The notes: a model not told the origin generated them from the sequence alone. Shown: positions 18,896 to 28,604, counted from the stretch's first letter. The stretch: DNA of 51,121 nucleotides from an uncultured bacterium (GCA_946184715.1 CAMHGU010000001.1:1-51121); one strand, 5' to 3'. Translations and numbers: made by a program.

Positions 18896-18931
18896 TTCTA
18901 GATCTTCTAGAAATTCTAGATGTTCTAGATG
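18896..18931. repeat. Four 9-bp tandem repeats with TTCTAGA core
   Basis: Four consecutive units TTCTAGA+NN (TC, AA, TG, TG) occupy 18896-18931. The core contains the palindrome TCTAGA. The stop codon of the minus-strand acyltransferase (18925-18927) lies inside the last unit. Confidence 0.9.
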
Positions 18932-19935
18932 GGCTTGTGGGCCTTGGGGGTGAAGCGCTTGAGGAGGGCGTTCCAGAGAGGCTGAAAGGTGAATTTGTCG
19001 AAGAGGAGGGAGCCGAAGAACACTGCGGCTATGAAGCCGCCGAGGGCGAGACTGAACATGAGGCTATCGGGGAATCGATTGGCGAGGTAGCGCACCATCT
19101 CGCGGTAGTGGACCCAGAGGGCGGGCGACATATGGGTGAGATACACGGCAAAGGCCGAGCCGGCAAGCCAGTTGACCGCGCGGCTCCGGAACTTCAGTGA
19201 GGCGAAGAATGTGAAGAGCCCCATCGAGGCGATAAGCACGAACGGCGAGTTCATAGCGTAGGCCACCTTATATTCCCACCACGTGACGCTGAGCATCACC
19301 AGCCCGGTAAATGCCACATAGATGCCGAGGCTGAGCCACTTGGGCATACGCTCCGGCAGGCGGTAGTGGCGGATAGTACGCCCCAGTAGGTAGATGATGA
19401 CCAGATGGGTGACGTCGTAGCCATAGCGGCCTATCACTTTCCATTCCACCATCGCCATCGCGAAAGCCGCGAGTCCCACCAGCCCCCATCGCTGCTCTCC
19501 CACCTTGCTCAGGAACAGGTTGATGAGTGGCGACAGAGTGAGCAGCAGGGCGTAGGCGAGGATAAACCAGCGTATATAGGGCGAGAATATCACTATCGAC
19601 TGCGTGAATAGCTTGGCGGTGCAGCCTTCGGGCCACCATATCCAGGAGACGGCGAAGGTGAGCAGCGAGTAGGCCAGCGCCATAGCGATGAAGGTGAGCA
19701 GCGAGCGCCACTTGAAGCGCATCCCGAAGTAGCCCGAGATGAGGATAAAGAGGTCGGTAGCGCCCACAGTGGCCGCTTCCACGAGGTGGCGCGAGAACAT
19801 CGACCAAGAGCCCAGCAGCTCGGCCAGCGAGGTGTGCTGCGGCAGGCCTATGCACGCGGCATCGCTGTGGAGCATAAGAATGCCGGCCATGCTGACCAGC
19901 CGGAGCAGCTCCACTCCTGATTGTCGCTCTTTCAT
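18925..19935 (-). CDS. Acyltransferase family 3 membrane protein
   Basis: Integral membrane O-acyltransferase of the Acyltransf_3 type, 336 residues with about ten hydrophobic segments. The N-terminus has the family pattern (ELLRLVSMAGILMLH, with the active-site-type His in the first helix). Such enzymes put acetyl, succinyl or similar groups on cell-surface polysaccharides. The gene begins 29 bases after the stop of the dehydratase/epimerase gene on the same strand and has no separate promoter, so the two are probably co-transcribed and act on the same surface polymer. The substrate is unknown. Confidence 0.88.
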   Translation of the reverse strand: MKERQSGVELLRLVSMAGILMLHSDAACIGLPQHTSLAELLGSWSMFSRHLVEAATVGATDLFILISGYFGMRFKWRSLLTFIAMALAYSLLTFAVSWIWWPEGCTAKLFTQSIVIFSPYIRWFILAYALLLTLSPLINLFLSKVGEQRWGLVGLAAFAMAMVEWKVIGRYGYDVTHLVIIYLLGRTIRHYRLPERMPKWLSLGIYVAFTGLVMLSVTWWEYKVAYAMNSPFVLIASMGLFTFFASLKFRSRAVNWLAGSAFAVYLTHMSPALWVHYREMVRYLANRFPDSLMFSLALGGFIAAVFFGSLLFDKFTFQPLWNALLKRFTPKAHKPI

Positions 19936-19964
19936 AGCTCGGGGAGGAGGGAAGGGAGGGTGGA

Positions 19965-21947
19965 TTACTTGTTTTGAGCTATCTCGGCGTCGATGGCGTT
20001 GAATTGCGAGTTCATGCTCTTATATTCAGGCACGAAGCGCTTCATCTCTTTCACCATCGAGTGGATGTCGCCTGCTTGGGCGAAGCGTATGATGGCCATC
20101 AGGTAGCGGTTCACTTGCTCGTAGTCGTAGCGTTGCACCTTGGCGATCATAATCTTGTGGTTGACGGTGGAGGTGGTTTTCTCCTTGTCGTTGAGCAGCT
20201 CCTCGTAGAGCTTCTCGCCGGGGCGCAGGCCGGTCTCTACTATCTGGATATCCTTGCCGGGCCGCAGGCCGGCCAGGGAGATCATGCGGCAGGCGAGGTC
20301 GTAGATCTTCACCGGCTTGCCCATATCGAAGATGTAGATTTCGCCGCCGTTGCCCATGCATCCGGCCTCAAGCACGAGCGAGCAGGCCTCTTGGATGGTC
20401 ATAAAGTAGCGTATTATCTCCTTGTGGGTGACGGTGACGGGGCCGCCGCGCTCTATCTGGCTGCGGAAGAGCGGAATCACCGAGCCGTTGGAGCCGAGCA
20501 CATTGCCGAAGCGCGTGGTGATGAACTGCGTCACGGGCTGCCCGTATTTGGTCTCGGCTTGTGCTTTGAAGAATAGCGACTGCACGTAAATCTCGGCGAT
20601 GCGCTTGGTGGCACCCATAATGTTGGAGGGGTTGACGGCCTTGTCGGTCGAGATCATCACAAACTTCTTCACCTTATTATTGAGGGCGAGGTCGGCGAGG
20701 TTCATCGTGCCCTGCACATTGGTGATGATGGCCTCGGTGGGGTTGATTTCCATCATCGGCACGTGCTTATAGGCAGCGGCGTGGTACACGATGGCGGGGT
20801 GATACTGGTCGAATGCTCGAGCCATACGAGCGCGATTCACCACGTCGGCTATGTAGAGGACGATGTCGGTGCCGGGGAAGCGCTCTTTCATCTCGAGCTG
20901 CATATTGTGCATCGGCGTCTCGGCCTGGTCCACGAGGATAATCTTCTTGGCGCCGAAGGCGGCCACTTGCCTTACTATTTCGGAGCCTATTGAGCCGGCG
21001 GCGCCGGTGATGAGCACGGTCTGGCCGGCGATGTTGTCCTTCACCAGCGGGTTGTCGGTCTTGATGGGGTCGCGGCCCAAGAGGTCTTCAATTTGGATAT
21101 TGTTGATGTGGGCCGAGAGCTGAGTGGGCGTGCCGGCTTTGCCTTCGGTCTCTTCGGAGAACTCTTCCACCTGGTTGAGACGCAGGAGGGTGATGCCGTT
21201 CTGGAGCAGCACGTCGCCGTAGGTGGAGCGGATGGTATCAATCTGCGAGGCGAGGAAGAGTAGGGTGGTGGAGTGGTGCCGGGCGAAGATGTCGGCGATG
21301 CGGTCGGCATCGAAGCGCTCCACGGTGAGCCCGTTGATACTCTGGGAGGTGGAGCCTTCGGCCGTGTGGAGCAAGGCCACCGGCTCGTATTTGCTGGAGG
21401 TCTCGTGCTTAAGAGCATTGGCGAGAATCACCGAGTTGATGGAGGTGCCGAGCACGATGACCGGAATGCGGTCGCTCTTGGGCGAGTTGATGCGGATGAA
21501 GATGTACTTGATGAGCAGCCGCATCGTCATCAGCAGCGAGAATCCCACCACGCCTATGAGCAGAAGGTCGAAGTAGCGGAATATCTGGTAGCCCAGAATC
21601 TTATCGACGCCCACGTTGATGATGATGAGCACCGCCGTGGCATACACCACGAGCATAAACACGCGGTAGCCGTCCTCAATCACCGAGAGGCGAATGATGC
21701 GCTGGTAGCTTTTCACGGTGATGTCGGTCACGGCGTACACTATGGCGAGCACTATGGGCTGGAGCCACAGCGGAGCGTTGGCCTCGGGCACCGGGCCGCC
21801 ACCGAATATATTGTACAGGCATAGGAATCCCCAAGCGGCGAGGATCACTAAAATATCAAGTGCGAGCACCATCCACTGAGGTAACGGGACCTTCAGCAGG
21901 AGGCGGTAGAGCCGCGATTGGCCAAACGATTTGAATATCCAGTCCAT
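19965..21947 (-). CDS. FlaA1/CapD-type membrane nucleotide-sugar dehydratase/epimerase
   Basis: Polysaccharide biosynthesis enzyme of the WbpM/CapD/FlaA1 group, 660 residues. Four N-terminal membrane segments (about residues 25-165) are followed by a CoA-binding-like Rossmann region (about 165-290). The catalytic SDR domain has NAD motif TGAAGSIGSE (about residue 312) and STDKAVNPSNIMGATKR (about 437-455) in place of the usual YxxxK. The enzymes convert UDP-GlcNAc-type substrates to 4-keto-6-deoxy sugars, the first step toward amino-deoxysugars in surface glycans. It heads a two-gene minus-strand unit with the acyltransferase. Promoter CAAAGTTA (plus-strand view) lies 78 bases upstream. Length is normal for the large membrane form. 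Confidence 0.93.
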   Translation of the reverse strand: MDWIFKSFGQSRLYRLLLKVPLPQWMVLALDILVILAAWGFLCLYNIFGGGPVPEANAPLWLQPIVLAIVYAVTDITVKSYQRIIRLSVIEDGYRVFMLVVYATAVLIIINVGVDKILGYQIFRYFDLLLIGVVGFSLLMTMRLLIKYIFIRINSPKSDRIPVIVLGTSINSVILANALKHETSSKYEPVALLHTAEGSTSQSINGLTVERFDADRIADIFARHHSTTLLFLASQIDTIRSTYGDVLLQNGITLLRLNQVEEFSEETEGKAGTPTQLSAHINNIQIEDLLGRDPIKTDNPLVKDNIAGQTVLITGAAGSIGSEIVRQVAAFGAKKIILVDQAETPMHNMQLEMKERFPGTDIVLYIADVVNRARMARAFDQYHPAIVYHAAAYKHVPMMEINPTEAIITNVQGTMNLADLALNNKVKKFVMISTDKAVNPSNIMGATKRIAEIYVQSLFFKAQAETKYGQPVTQFITTRFGNVLGSNGSVIPLFRSQIERGGPVTVTHKEIIRYFMTIQEACSLVLEAGCMGNGGEIYIFDMGKPVKIYDLACRMISLAGLRPGKDIQIVETGLRPGEKLYEELLNDKEKTTSTVNHKIMIAKVQRYDYEQVNRYLMAIIRFAQAGDIHSMVKEMKRFVPEYKSMNSQFNAIDAEIAQNK

Positions 21948-22024
21948 TCAGGAGTCGTAATTCAGTTTTATGGTAATCGGGAAAGTGCTCTGCCACAGAG
22001 CCGGTTGCTTTCCGTTTATCCGTG

Positions 22025-22032
22025 CAAAGTTA
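22025..22032 (-). promoter_or_regulatory. -7 box of the minus-strand dehydratase/acyltransferase promoter
   Basis: Reads TAACTTTG on the minus strand, a full match to TAnnTTTG. CTTG lies 20 bases further upstream (22053-22056) as a near -33 box. The leader would be about 70 bases. Confidence 0.7.
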
Positions 22033-22107
22033 AGTGTTTGGCGGCGATGTTGCAAGCAAAAGCCCGAAAATCTGCTTCGGGTGGTCGCGAGCGAGCGGGG
22101 AGGCGAG

Positions 22108-22187
22108 GATTCGAGTAATCGACTATTCGAGCAATCGAGCAATCGAGCAATCGAGTGGTCGAGTGGTCGAGGATTCGAGGGGTCGAG
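22108..22187. repeat. Ten imperfect 8-bp tandem repeats (NNNTCGAG)
   Basis: Ten consecutive 8-base units share TCGAG (one has TCGAC), with variable leading triplets GAT, TAA, TAT, CAA x3, TGG x2, GAT, GGG. The array sits in the 569-base gap 21948-22516 between two divergent promoters (22025-22032 minus and 22337-22344 plus). The rest of that gap is AT-rich and shows no gene. Confidence 0.92.
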
Positions 22188-22336
22188 GACGGCGGTGTAA
22201 AAATTTATTTGTAATAGGTGCAAATGTTTAGAATTGCCGGTGTTCAAATTTTGCTTATTAATGTTTAAATTTATCGAAATGCACCACAAAACGCAAAATT
22301 TTCATATATTTTTACCCCATAACGGAATTTTTTACA

Positions 22337-22344
22337 TAAATTTG
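22337..22344 (+). promoter_or_regulatory. -7 box of the DUF4493 operon promoter
   Basis: TAAATTTG matches TAnnTTTG within the context CATAAATTTGCA, which it shares with the SusC promoter. A clear -33 TTTG is not seen at the ideal spacing. The leader would be about 165 bases. Confidence 0.6.
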
Positions 22345-22358
22345 CAATCGTTTTGAGG

Positions 22359-22380
22359 GTGAAAAAGCTGGTTTTTTCAC
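22359..22380 (+). promoter_or_regulatory. Leader hairpin upstream of the DUF4493 operon
   Basis: GTGAAAAA (22359-22366) pairs with TTTTTCAC (22373-22380), only about 10 bases after the predicted transcription start. A second, imperfect GC-rich hairpin (GCTTCCC with GGGAGC) lies near 22443-22473. Possible leader control or mRNA protection; function unknown. Confidence 0.4.
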
Positions 22381-22516
22381 TCCGACTAAATTGAAAATGT
22401 GACCCGAAATTTAGGCCCTACAGCCTCAAATTATTCTACCGAGCTTCCCGGGCAAAACCGAGGGAGCCGCTACGTGAGATAGAAAACTATTAATTCAAAT
22501 ACGACGTACAAATTAA

Positions 22517-24943
22517 ATGTGTATGAAACTTAAATTTTTAGGATTGCTTCCTGCACTGGTGCTTGCATTGGCATCGTGCAGCGACGACAGCCCGTACTCC
22601 GGCAACGGATTCGGCCGCATTGAGGCAACAGTCAACGCCGACGCGACGGTGACTCCCTCATCGGCACTGAGCCGCAGCGGTGAGACTACGGCAATGTCGG
22701 CTGATGTAAGCGCGTTTAAGGTTGAGATCGCCAAGAAAGACGGCACTTTCTCCAAGACGTGGGAGAGTGTGGCAGCGATGGACCCCGAGACGCAGTACCC
22801 CACCGGTGCTTACACTATCAACGTAAGCTACGGTGACGAGAACGCCGAAGGCTTCGAGAGGCCTTACTACTTCGGCTCCACTGAATTTGTTGTTGTTGAT
22901 GAAGAGACCGCACAGCCGGCAGTGACTGCCACCCTGTGCAACACGATGCTCTCTATCGACTACACCGATGCTTTCAAGAAGTATTTCTCCGATTACAGCG
23001 CCACCATCCACTCGGCCGGAGGTGCTTATATCGAATATGAGAAAGACGAGTTCCGCCCCGTGTATGTGCAGCCCGGCGACATAGCTCTCGAGCTTAATGT
23101 CACTAAGGCTGAGGACGGCAAGTCGTTCAAGTTCAACCCAGCCGACATCACCGGCGCCAAGCCTCGCACTCACTACAGTGTGAAATTCGACGTCAACGGC
23201 GGTGAGGTGGGCGACGCTGTCCTCACAGTAAGCTTCGACAGCACTACCGAGACCGAGCCTATTGAAGTGGTCCTCAGCGAAGAGCTCGTCAACGCTCCCG
23301 CGCCCACTATCAAGCCCCTCGGCTTCGCCAGCGGCGACGTGTTCAACATCATCGAAGGCGAGACCTTCTCCGAGTCGCCCCGCGTCAATATCCTTGCTCA
23401 TGCAGGAATCGAGAGCGTGACACTCACTGTCAACAGCGCTTACCTGGCAAGCCAGGGCTGGCCTACCGAGATCGACCTGCTTCAGGCTACCGCCGCTCAG
23501 CAGTCGATGATGACCGCCGCAGGCCTTAAGGTGACCGGCCTCTGGAAGAACCCCGACAAGATGGCACAAATCGACTTCGGCGGCCTCATTGCAAGCCTTA
23601 GGGACTACAACGGCAACCAGAATCACGAATTCTCCATCCAGGTGAAGGATAAATTCACCAAGCTCAGCGACGTGGTTACCTTCAAGGCCACGACCGAACC
23701 GCTGCAGCTCGTGCTCAGCAATCCCGGCACCCTCGCCCTCGGTCAGAACACCGCTACCGCCACTCTCGACTATAACGGCGGTAACGTTAACGACAATGTT
23801 AAGATTCAGATTATCAACGAGTATGGCGTTTGGGCCGATGCCAACGTGACCGGTATCACCTCCGCCGGCGACCGCAAATATACCGTGGCAATCTCAATCC
23901 CCGCATCCAACGACAATGTCACCATTCGCGCCATCTACAAAGGTGAAACTACCAGCAACACCCTGAAGATACTTCGCGACTGCCCGGCCTACACGATCAC
24001 GGTCGATGCTCTCGATGTATTTGCCAAGCGTGCCACTATCAAGGTAGTGCCCGAAGACGCTTCGCGCCTCGCCGACATTATGAACTACCTTACCATAGAG
24101 ACTAAGCAAGGCTCAGGCGTATTTGCCGAAGTGGCAGCCGCCAACGTCACCCGCAACGCCACTGCAGGTACGATTCTGCTCAAGAACCTGACTCCCTCCA
24201 CCGCCTATAGCGTACGCACCGCTCTGGCCGACTATAGCAACACGGTGACATTCACCACCGAGGCCGACCAGCAGCTCGCCAACTCCAATATGGACAGCTG
24301 GTACGTGAAGAGTAAGGGTAACTACTGGACCAACTATGTGTGTGGCGTCAATGGGCAGACACTCGTGTGGGGCACGCTCAATGACCTCACCACCGGTAGC
24401 GGCGTTGATGCTTACTACACTCGCCCGTGGAGTACATCCTCCACTACCGATGCCCACACCGGCACAGCAGCTCTCATCCGCACCGTAGGTTACGGTAGCG
24501 GTACTACCGGTGCAGGTTCCATTAGTATTGTTCCCAATACGACACAAGGTGAGCTTTACACCGGAACCTATTCAGGTGGCCCGCAATACGGCGTGGCATT
24601 CCCCTCGCGCCCCGATGCTCTTACCTTCTGGTACAAATACACTGCCCAGACTAAGGTGAGCGGCGACTATGGTGTGGCCTATGTGAAGGTGTACAACGCT
24701 GCAGGTACAGTAATCGCTACCAACAGCTTCAACATCACCTCCACCGGCTCTTACACCAAGAAGACCCTCGACCTCAACTACACCGTTAGGGCAAAGGCCG
24801 CCAAGATTGAAGTAGTATTCAAGAGCTCAGGCAACAGCGACTGCATCAAGCGCGCAGGCCTTAATCTTGTAGGCGCCAGCAACTCCACCGGTCACCAGGG
24901 CAGCCAGCTCTATATTGATGATGTAACCCTTGATTATAAATGA
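22517..24943 (+). CDS. DUF4493 lipoprotein with C-terminal PCMD-like domain
   Basis: An 808-residue surface lipoprotein, lipobox ALASC (Cys21; Cys19 if the ATG at 22523 is used). The DUF4493 domain covers about residues 30-260: FGRIEATVNAD, VSAFKVEIAKKDG, YPTGAYTINVSYGDENA, PYYFGSTEFVV. Next come an Ig-like region and an FN3-like segment (about 495-590, ending TVTFTTEAD). The final 215 residues start LANSNMDSWY and end LYIDDVTLDY, the pattern of the putative carbohydrate metabolism domain (PCMD). It is the first gene of a tight operon with two more DUF4493 proteins; its stop overlaps the next start by 4 bases. Probably surface exposed and glycan binding; PCMD function is only inferred from its family name and beta-sandwich look. 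Confidence 0.85.
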   Translation: MCMKLKFLGLLPALVLALASCSDDSPYSGNGFGRIEATVNADATVTPSSALSRSGETTAMSADVSAFKVEIAKKDGTFSKTWESVAAMDPETQYPTGAYTINVSYGDENAEGFERPYYFGSTEFVVVDEETAQPAVTATLCNTMLSIDYTDAFKKYFSDYSATIHSAGGAYIEYEKDEFRPVYVQPGDIALELNVTKAEDGKSFKFNPADITGAKPRTHYSVKFDVNGGEVGDAVLTVSFDSTTETEPIEVVLSEELVNAPAPTIKPLGFASGDVFNIIEGETFSESPRVNILAHAGIESVTLTVNSAYLASQGWPTEIDLLQATAAQQSMMTAAGLKVTGLWKNPDKMAQIDFGGLIASLRDYNGNQNHEFSIQVKDKFTKLSDVVTFKATTEPLQLVLSNPGTLALGQNTATATLDYNGGNVNDNVKIQIINEYGVWADANVTGITSAGDRKYTVAISIPASNDNVTIRAIYKGETTSNTLKILRDCPAYTITVDALDVFAKRATIKVVPEDASRLADIMNYLTIETKQGSGVFAEVAAANVTRNATAGTILLKNLTPSTAYSVRTALADYSNTVTFTTEADQQLANSNMDSWYVKSKGNYWTNYVCGVNGQTLVWGTLNDLTTGSGVDAYYTRPWSTSSTTDAHTGTAALIRTVGYGSGTTGAGSISIVPNTTQGELYTGTYSGGPQYGVAFPSRPDALTFWYKYTAQTKVSGDYGVAYVKVYNAAGTVIATNSFNITSTGSYTKKTLDLNYTVRAKAAKIEVVFKSSGNSDCIKRAGLNLVGASNSTGHQGSQLYIDDVTLDYK

Positions 24944-26412
24944 TTATGAAACGGATATATAACTTTCTCTTAATCGGCTTTGTAGCCCTCGTGGGGCTTA
25001 CATCATGCGACAAAGGCATCGACCCCATCGGCGACGGCGAAGGCCAGCTCCGCACCAAGTCGATAGCTATCGACGTGGTCAACTCCGAAGAGGTGGTAAG
25101 CCGTAGCTCCGTCGATGTGAGCACCTTCACCATCACCATCCGCAAAGCCGCTTCCGACGAGGTAGTTTACTCGTGGAAGTACAGCGAAATGCCTGAAATT
25201 ATCACCCTCGACGTGGGCGACTACAAGGTGGAAGCCTTCAACGCAGCTCCTCAAGACGCCGCATTTGAAGCTCCTTACTACTACGCTTCGAAAGAGTTCA
25301 CTATCGTGAAGGACGAGATCACCGAGATTGGTACTCTCGTGTGCAAGCTTGCCAACGTCAAGGTGTCAATCCGCTATAGCGATGAGCTGGCAGCCCTCAT
25401 CGGCAACGGCGACGACGTGAATGTAAATGTGGTAGTGGGCGAGCTCGGCAGCCTCGACTTCGCCTTCAGCGAGACCCGTGCCGGTTACTTCCGCTACGTG
25501 GAATCGAGTACCACTCTCGTGGCCACATTCTCAGGCACTGTCGACGGATTCTTCCTTAATGAATATAAGGTGTACAGCGATGTGGCCCCCGGCCAGCACC
25601 GCATCATCACCTTCTCGCTCAAGAGCAACCCGCTCAACCCCGACGAGTACGGCTCAATCGGCACCAGCGGTCTCTCTATCGACGCTACCGTGACCAACGT
25701 TGACCTCACCATCGATGTCCCCGTCACCGAAGAGCCCGTTGACCCCGACGATATGCTCAGCCTCTCCACCGCATCGCTCCGTATGGGTGCCGATGGCAGC
25801 ACTGCCAACGTCAAGGTAACCGCCACCGGCGACTGGACCGTGGAAAGCAACCAGACTTGGCTCACCACCTCGCAGGCTTCAGGCGCTAAGGGCGAAACCA
25901 CAATCACCGTGACCGCCACAGCCAACGAGACCACTGCCGAGCGCAACGCTACGCTGACATTCCGCATGGGCAACCAGACCAAGACCATCGCCGTGACACA
26001 AGCTGTGAAGGGCGACGACACCGCTCCTACAATCACCAGTACGTCGATTGACGTGGATGGCGTCAACATCGTTTCGGCCGGTATGACCGCTGCCGTTACC
26101 ATCAAAGCTCCTAAGGGCATCGCTCACCTCAACGTGACCATCGACTCGCCCTCTCTCACTCCGGCCGACCTCGAAGACGTAGGCCTCGGTGCCAACTTCG
26201 ACCTCGCTTATCCCGGTGAACTCGAAGGCGGCCTCTCCGGCCTCGGATTCCCCACCGGAAGCAACGTAATCGGCAAGAATGAGCTCGTATTCGATATCTC
26301 CTCGTTCATGGGTCTTCTCCAGGCTTTCGCCGGCGAGCACCACTTCATCTTGAACGTCGTAGATGCCAACGGGCAAGAAATCACCAAGACTCTCAAATTC
26401 TTAGTGCAGTAA
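24940..26412 (+). CDS. DUF4493 lipoprotein with BACON domain
   Basis: A 490-residue lipoprotein, lipobox LTSC (Cys23). The DUF4493 domain (about residues 30-260) has VSTFTITIRKA, LDVGDYKVEAFNAAP and PYYYASKEFTIV. A BACON-type Ig-like domain follows at about 268-352 (LSLSTASLRMGADG, WLTTSQASGAKGETTI, KTIAVTQA). A last beta-rich segment follows, which repeats a motif of its neighbours' Ig-like region. There is no PCMD domain. ATG 24940 overlaps the previous stop as ATGA, so translation is probably coupled; an ATG two codons later is equally plausible. BACON domains bind mucin-type or other glycans, or act as spacers. Confidence 0.86.
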   Translation: MIMKRIYNFLLIGFVALVGLTSCDKGIDPIGDGEGQLRTKSIAIDVVNSEEVVSRSSVDVSTFTITIRKAASDEVVYSWKYSEMPEIITLDVGDYKVEAFNAAPQDAAFEAPYYYASKEFTIVKDEITEIGTLVCKLANVKVSIRYSDELAALIGNGDDVNVNVVVGELGSLDFAFSETRAGYFRYVESSTTLVATFSGTVDGFFLNEYKVYSDVAPGQHRIITFSLKSNPLNPDEYGSIGTSGLSIDATVTNVDLTIDVPVTEEPVDPDDMLSLSTASLRMGADGSTANVKVTATGDWTVESNQTWLTTSQASGAKGETTITVTATANETTAERNATLTFRMGNQTKTIAVTQAVKGDDTAPTITSTSIDVDGVNIVSAGMTAAVTIKAPKGIAHLNVTIDSPSLTPADLEDVGLGANFDLAYPGELEGGLSGLGFPTGSNVIGKNELVFDISSFMGLLQAFAGEHHFILNVVDANGQEITKTLKFLVQ

Positions 26413-26416
26413 CATC

Positions 26417-28555
26417 ATGAAGAAGATAGTTTATACCATATTAGCCACAATCTTCGGCGCGACGCTCATGGTGAGCTGCTCCAACGATGAGCCGATGGTT
26501 GGTGAGGGTAAAGTTTCCCTCAAGGTGGCTCTTAACAGCGATGTGAAGGTCATTGGCCGTGCCGAGGAAGACGACCTCGCAGCCAACTGCACCATCTACG
26601 TATACAACTCGGAGAACCTGATTCGCAAGTATCACGGCATAGCCGAAGTGCCCGAAGAGATTATCCTCGTGAGCGGCGACTACACGGCTGTGGCTTGGGC
26701 CGGCGACAGTGTCCCCGCTTCCTACACCGCCAAGTACTACAAAGGCTCCTCGCCTTTCACCATCTCGGCCGGTAGCGACGTGCGCACCACTATCGAGTGC
26801 AAAATCGCCAACACCGTAGCCTCCGTCATCTTTGAGCCTGAGGTGGACAATGTACTTACCGACTATAAGATTAACATAGGCAACACGGCCGGCTCGCTCG
26901 ACTTCGACAAGACCAACTCGGCCGACGCCAAAGGTTACTATATGATGCCCGATGGCGACAAGGACCTCACGTGGACCATCACCGGTACGCAAGTCAATGG
27001 CCAGCCGTTCACCCAGACCGGCGTCATCGAGAACGTGAAGCCCGCCACCGAGTATGCGCTCACCGTGCGCTACAACGAGAAGGCCTTCGAAGTGGGTGGC
27101 GCTATGCTGACCGTCGAGGTTGACGAAACTACCATCGACGTCAACGACGAGTTCATCCTCAAGACCGCTCCCCGCATCACCGGTCAAGGCTTCGACATCG
27201 ACAACCCCGTCTATATCGAAGAGGGCGCTGCCAGCAAGAAGAGCGTTTACATCGCTTCGGCTACCGAAGTTACCGGTATCGAAATCTCTTGCGAGCGCTA
27301 CACCGAGATGGGTCTTCCCGCCGCCACATTCGACTTCCTGACGATGAGCGCTACCGCTCGCGACGCCGTGCAGGCCGCAGGTATCACTTACTCCTACTCC
27401 TACGACGCCACTAAGGACGAGACCCTCGCCAAGCTCACCTTCGCTAAGGAGCTTCTCGACAAGGTCACCGGCCGCGTAGAGTTCGTCATCAAGGCCACCG
27501 ATAAGGACGGCCGCGTCACCACCAAGCCCTTAGTGGTAGAGGTTAGCGACGCTAAGGTCATCACGTCGGCACAGCAATCGGGCGACGTCACTTGCTACAC
27601 CGCCACTCTCCGCGGCGCCATCGCCAAGCCCGATGCCACCAACCCCGGCTTCAAGTACCGCAAGGTGGGCACCAGCGAGTGGACTAAGGTGGCAGGTACC
27701 GTCAGCGGTTCCAACTTCACCGCCAAGGTTACCGGCCTCACCTCCAACACCGCTTATGAGTACATCGCTGTGAGCGACGACTTCGACTCGTCAGTGGCCG
27801 TAGAGTTCACTACCTTCAACGACCCGCAGCTTACTAATGCCGGCTTCGAAGACTGGTTTACCGACAGCGACAACGCTCTCGTGCCCGCTTCATCGGCAAG
27901 CAACCTCTTCTGGGATTGCGGTAACCACGGTTCCATCACGCTGAACATAAATATCACGACTCCCGAATCGAGCATTAAGCACAGTGGTAACTACTCGATT
28001 AAACTGAAGAGCGACTTCCCGTCGCTGGCAGGTATCGGTAAGTTTGCCGCAGGCAACGTGTTCATCGGCAAGTACCTCCGCACAGACGGTACTAACGGTG
28101 TGCTTGGCTTCGGTCGCCCGATGGCATCGCGCCCCGTGGCACTCCGCGGCTGGGTGAAGTACACTCCGGGTACTATCGACAAGACCACCAGCTCGGCTCC
28201 CTCGGAGTGCAAGAAGGGTGACCCCGATAAGGGTATCATCTATGTGGCTATGGTCGATGGCACCACCAAGAGCGACAATGGCTCCGCTTGGCCGGTTATC
28301 ATCAAGACCAAGAGCAGCGATCTTAGCTTGTTCAGCAAGGACGATGCCAACGTGATAGGCTACGGTGAGCTTACTTGGCGCACCGCCACCGCAGGCAGCG
28401 GCCTCATCGAGTTCGAAATCCCGATCGAATACAAGAGTGACGCTATGCCCGCCAATATCCTCATCACCTGCTCGGCCAGCGCCTGGGGCGACTACTTCTC
28501 AGGCTCCACCTCCAGCGTGATGTACGTTGACGACCTCGAGCTCGTTTACGAGTAA
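26417..28555 (+). CDS. DUF4493 lipoprotein with FN3-like and PCMD domains
   Basis: A 712-residue lipoprotein, lipobox MVSC (Cys21). DUF4493 (about residues 28-240) shows CTIYVYNSENLI, LVSGDYTAVAWAGDS and TIECKIANTVAS. An Ig-like region follows, then FN3 (about 385-475, ending VEFTTFND). A PCMD domain (about 476-712) contains AGFEDWF, FWDCGN, GVLGFGRPMASRP and the terminal YVDDLELVYE. It starts 4 bases after the previous stop, ending this three-gene unit. The PCMD part is clearly homologous to that of the 30498-32078 protein. Likely surface-exposed binding protein. Confidence 0.87.
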   Translation: MKKIVYTILATIFGATLMVSCSNDEPMVGEGKVSLKVALNSDVKVIGRAEEDDLAANCTIYVYNSENLIRKYHGIAEVPEEIILVSGDYTAVAWAGDSVPASYTAKYYKGSSPFTISAGSDVRTTIECKIANTVASVIFEPEVDNVLTDYKINIGNTAGSLDFDKTNSADAKGYYMMPDGDKDLTWTITGTQVNGQPFTQTGVIENVKPATEYALTVRYNEKAFEVGGAMLTVEVDETTIDVNDEFILKTAPRITGQGFDIDNPVYIEEGAASKKSVYIASATEVTGIEISCERYTEMGLPAATFDFLTMSATARDAVQAAGITYSYSYDATKDETLAKLTFAKELLDKVTGRVEFVIKATDKDGRVTTKPLVVEVSDAKVITSAQQSGDVTCYTATLRGAIAKPDATNPGFKYRKVGTSEWTKVAGTVSGSNFTAKVTGLTSNTAYEYIAVSDDFDSSVAVEFTTFNDPQLTNAGFEDWFTDSDNALVPASSASNLFWDCGNHGSITLNINITTPESSIKHSGNYSIKLKSDFPSLAGIGKFAAGNVFIGKYLRTDGTNGVLGFGRPMASRPVALRGWVKYTPGTIDKTTSSAPSECKKGDPDKGIIYVAMVDGTTKSDNGSAWPVIIKTKSSDLSLFSKDDANVIGYGELTWRTATAGSGLIEFEIPIEYKSDAMPANILITCSASAWGDYFSGSTSSVMYVDDLELVYE

Positions 28556-28604
28556 TCCCGATCCTGAACTTTGATGACCGCTTGAAGTGTCATTAAATAA
28601 TCGA

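Noticed and set aside
22108..22187. CRISPR array
   Set aside because: The units are 8 bases with no spacers and no cas genes nearby.
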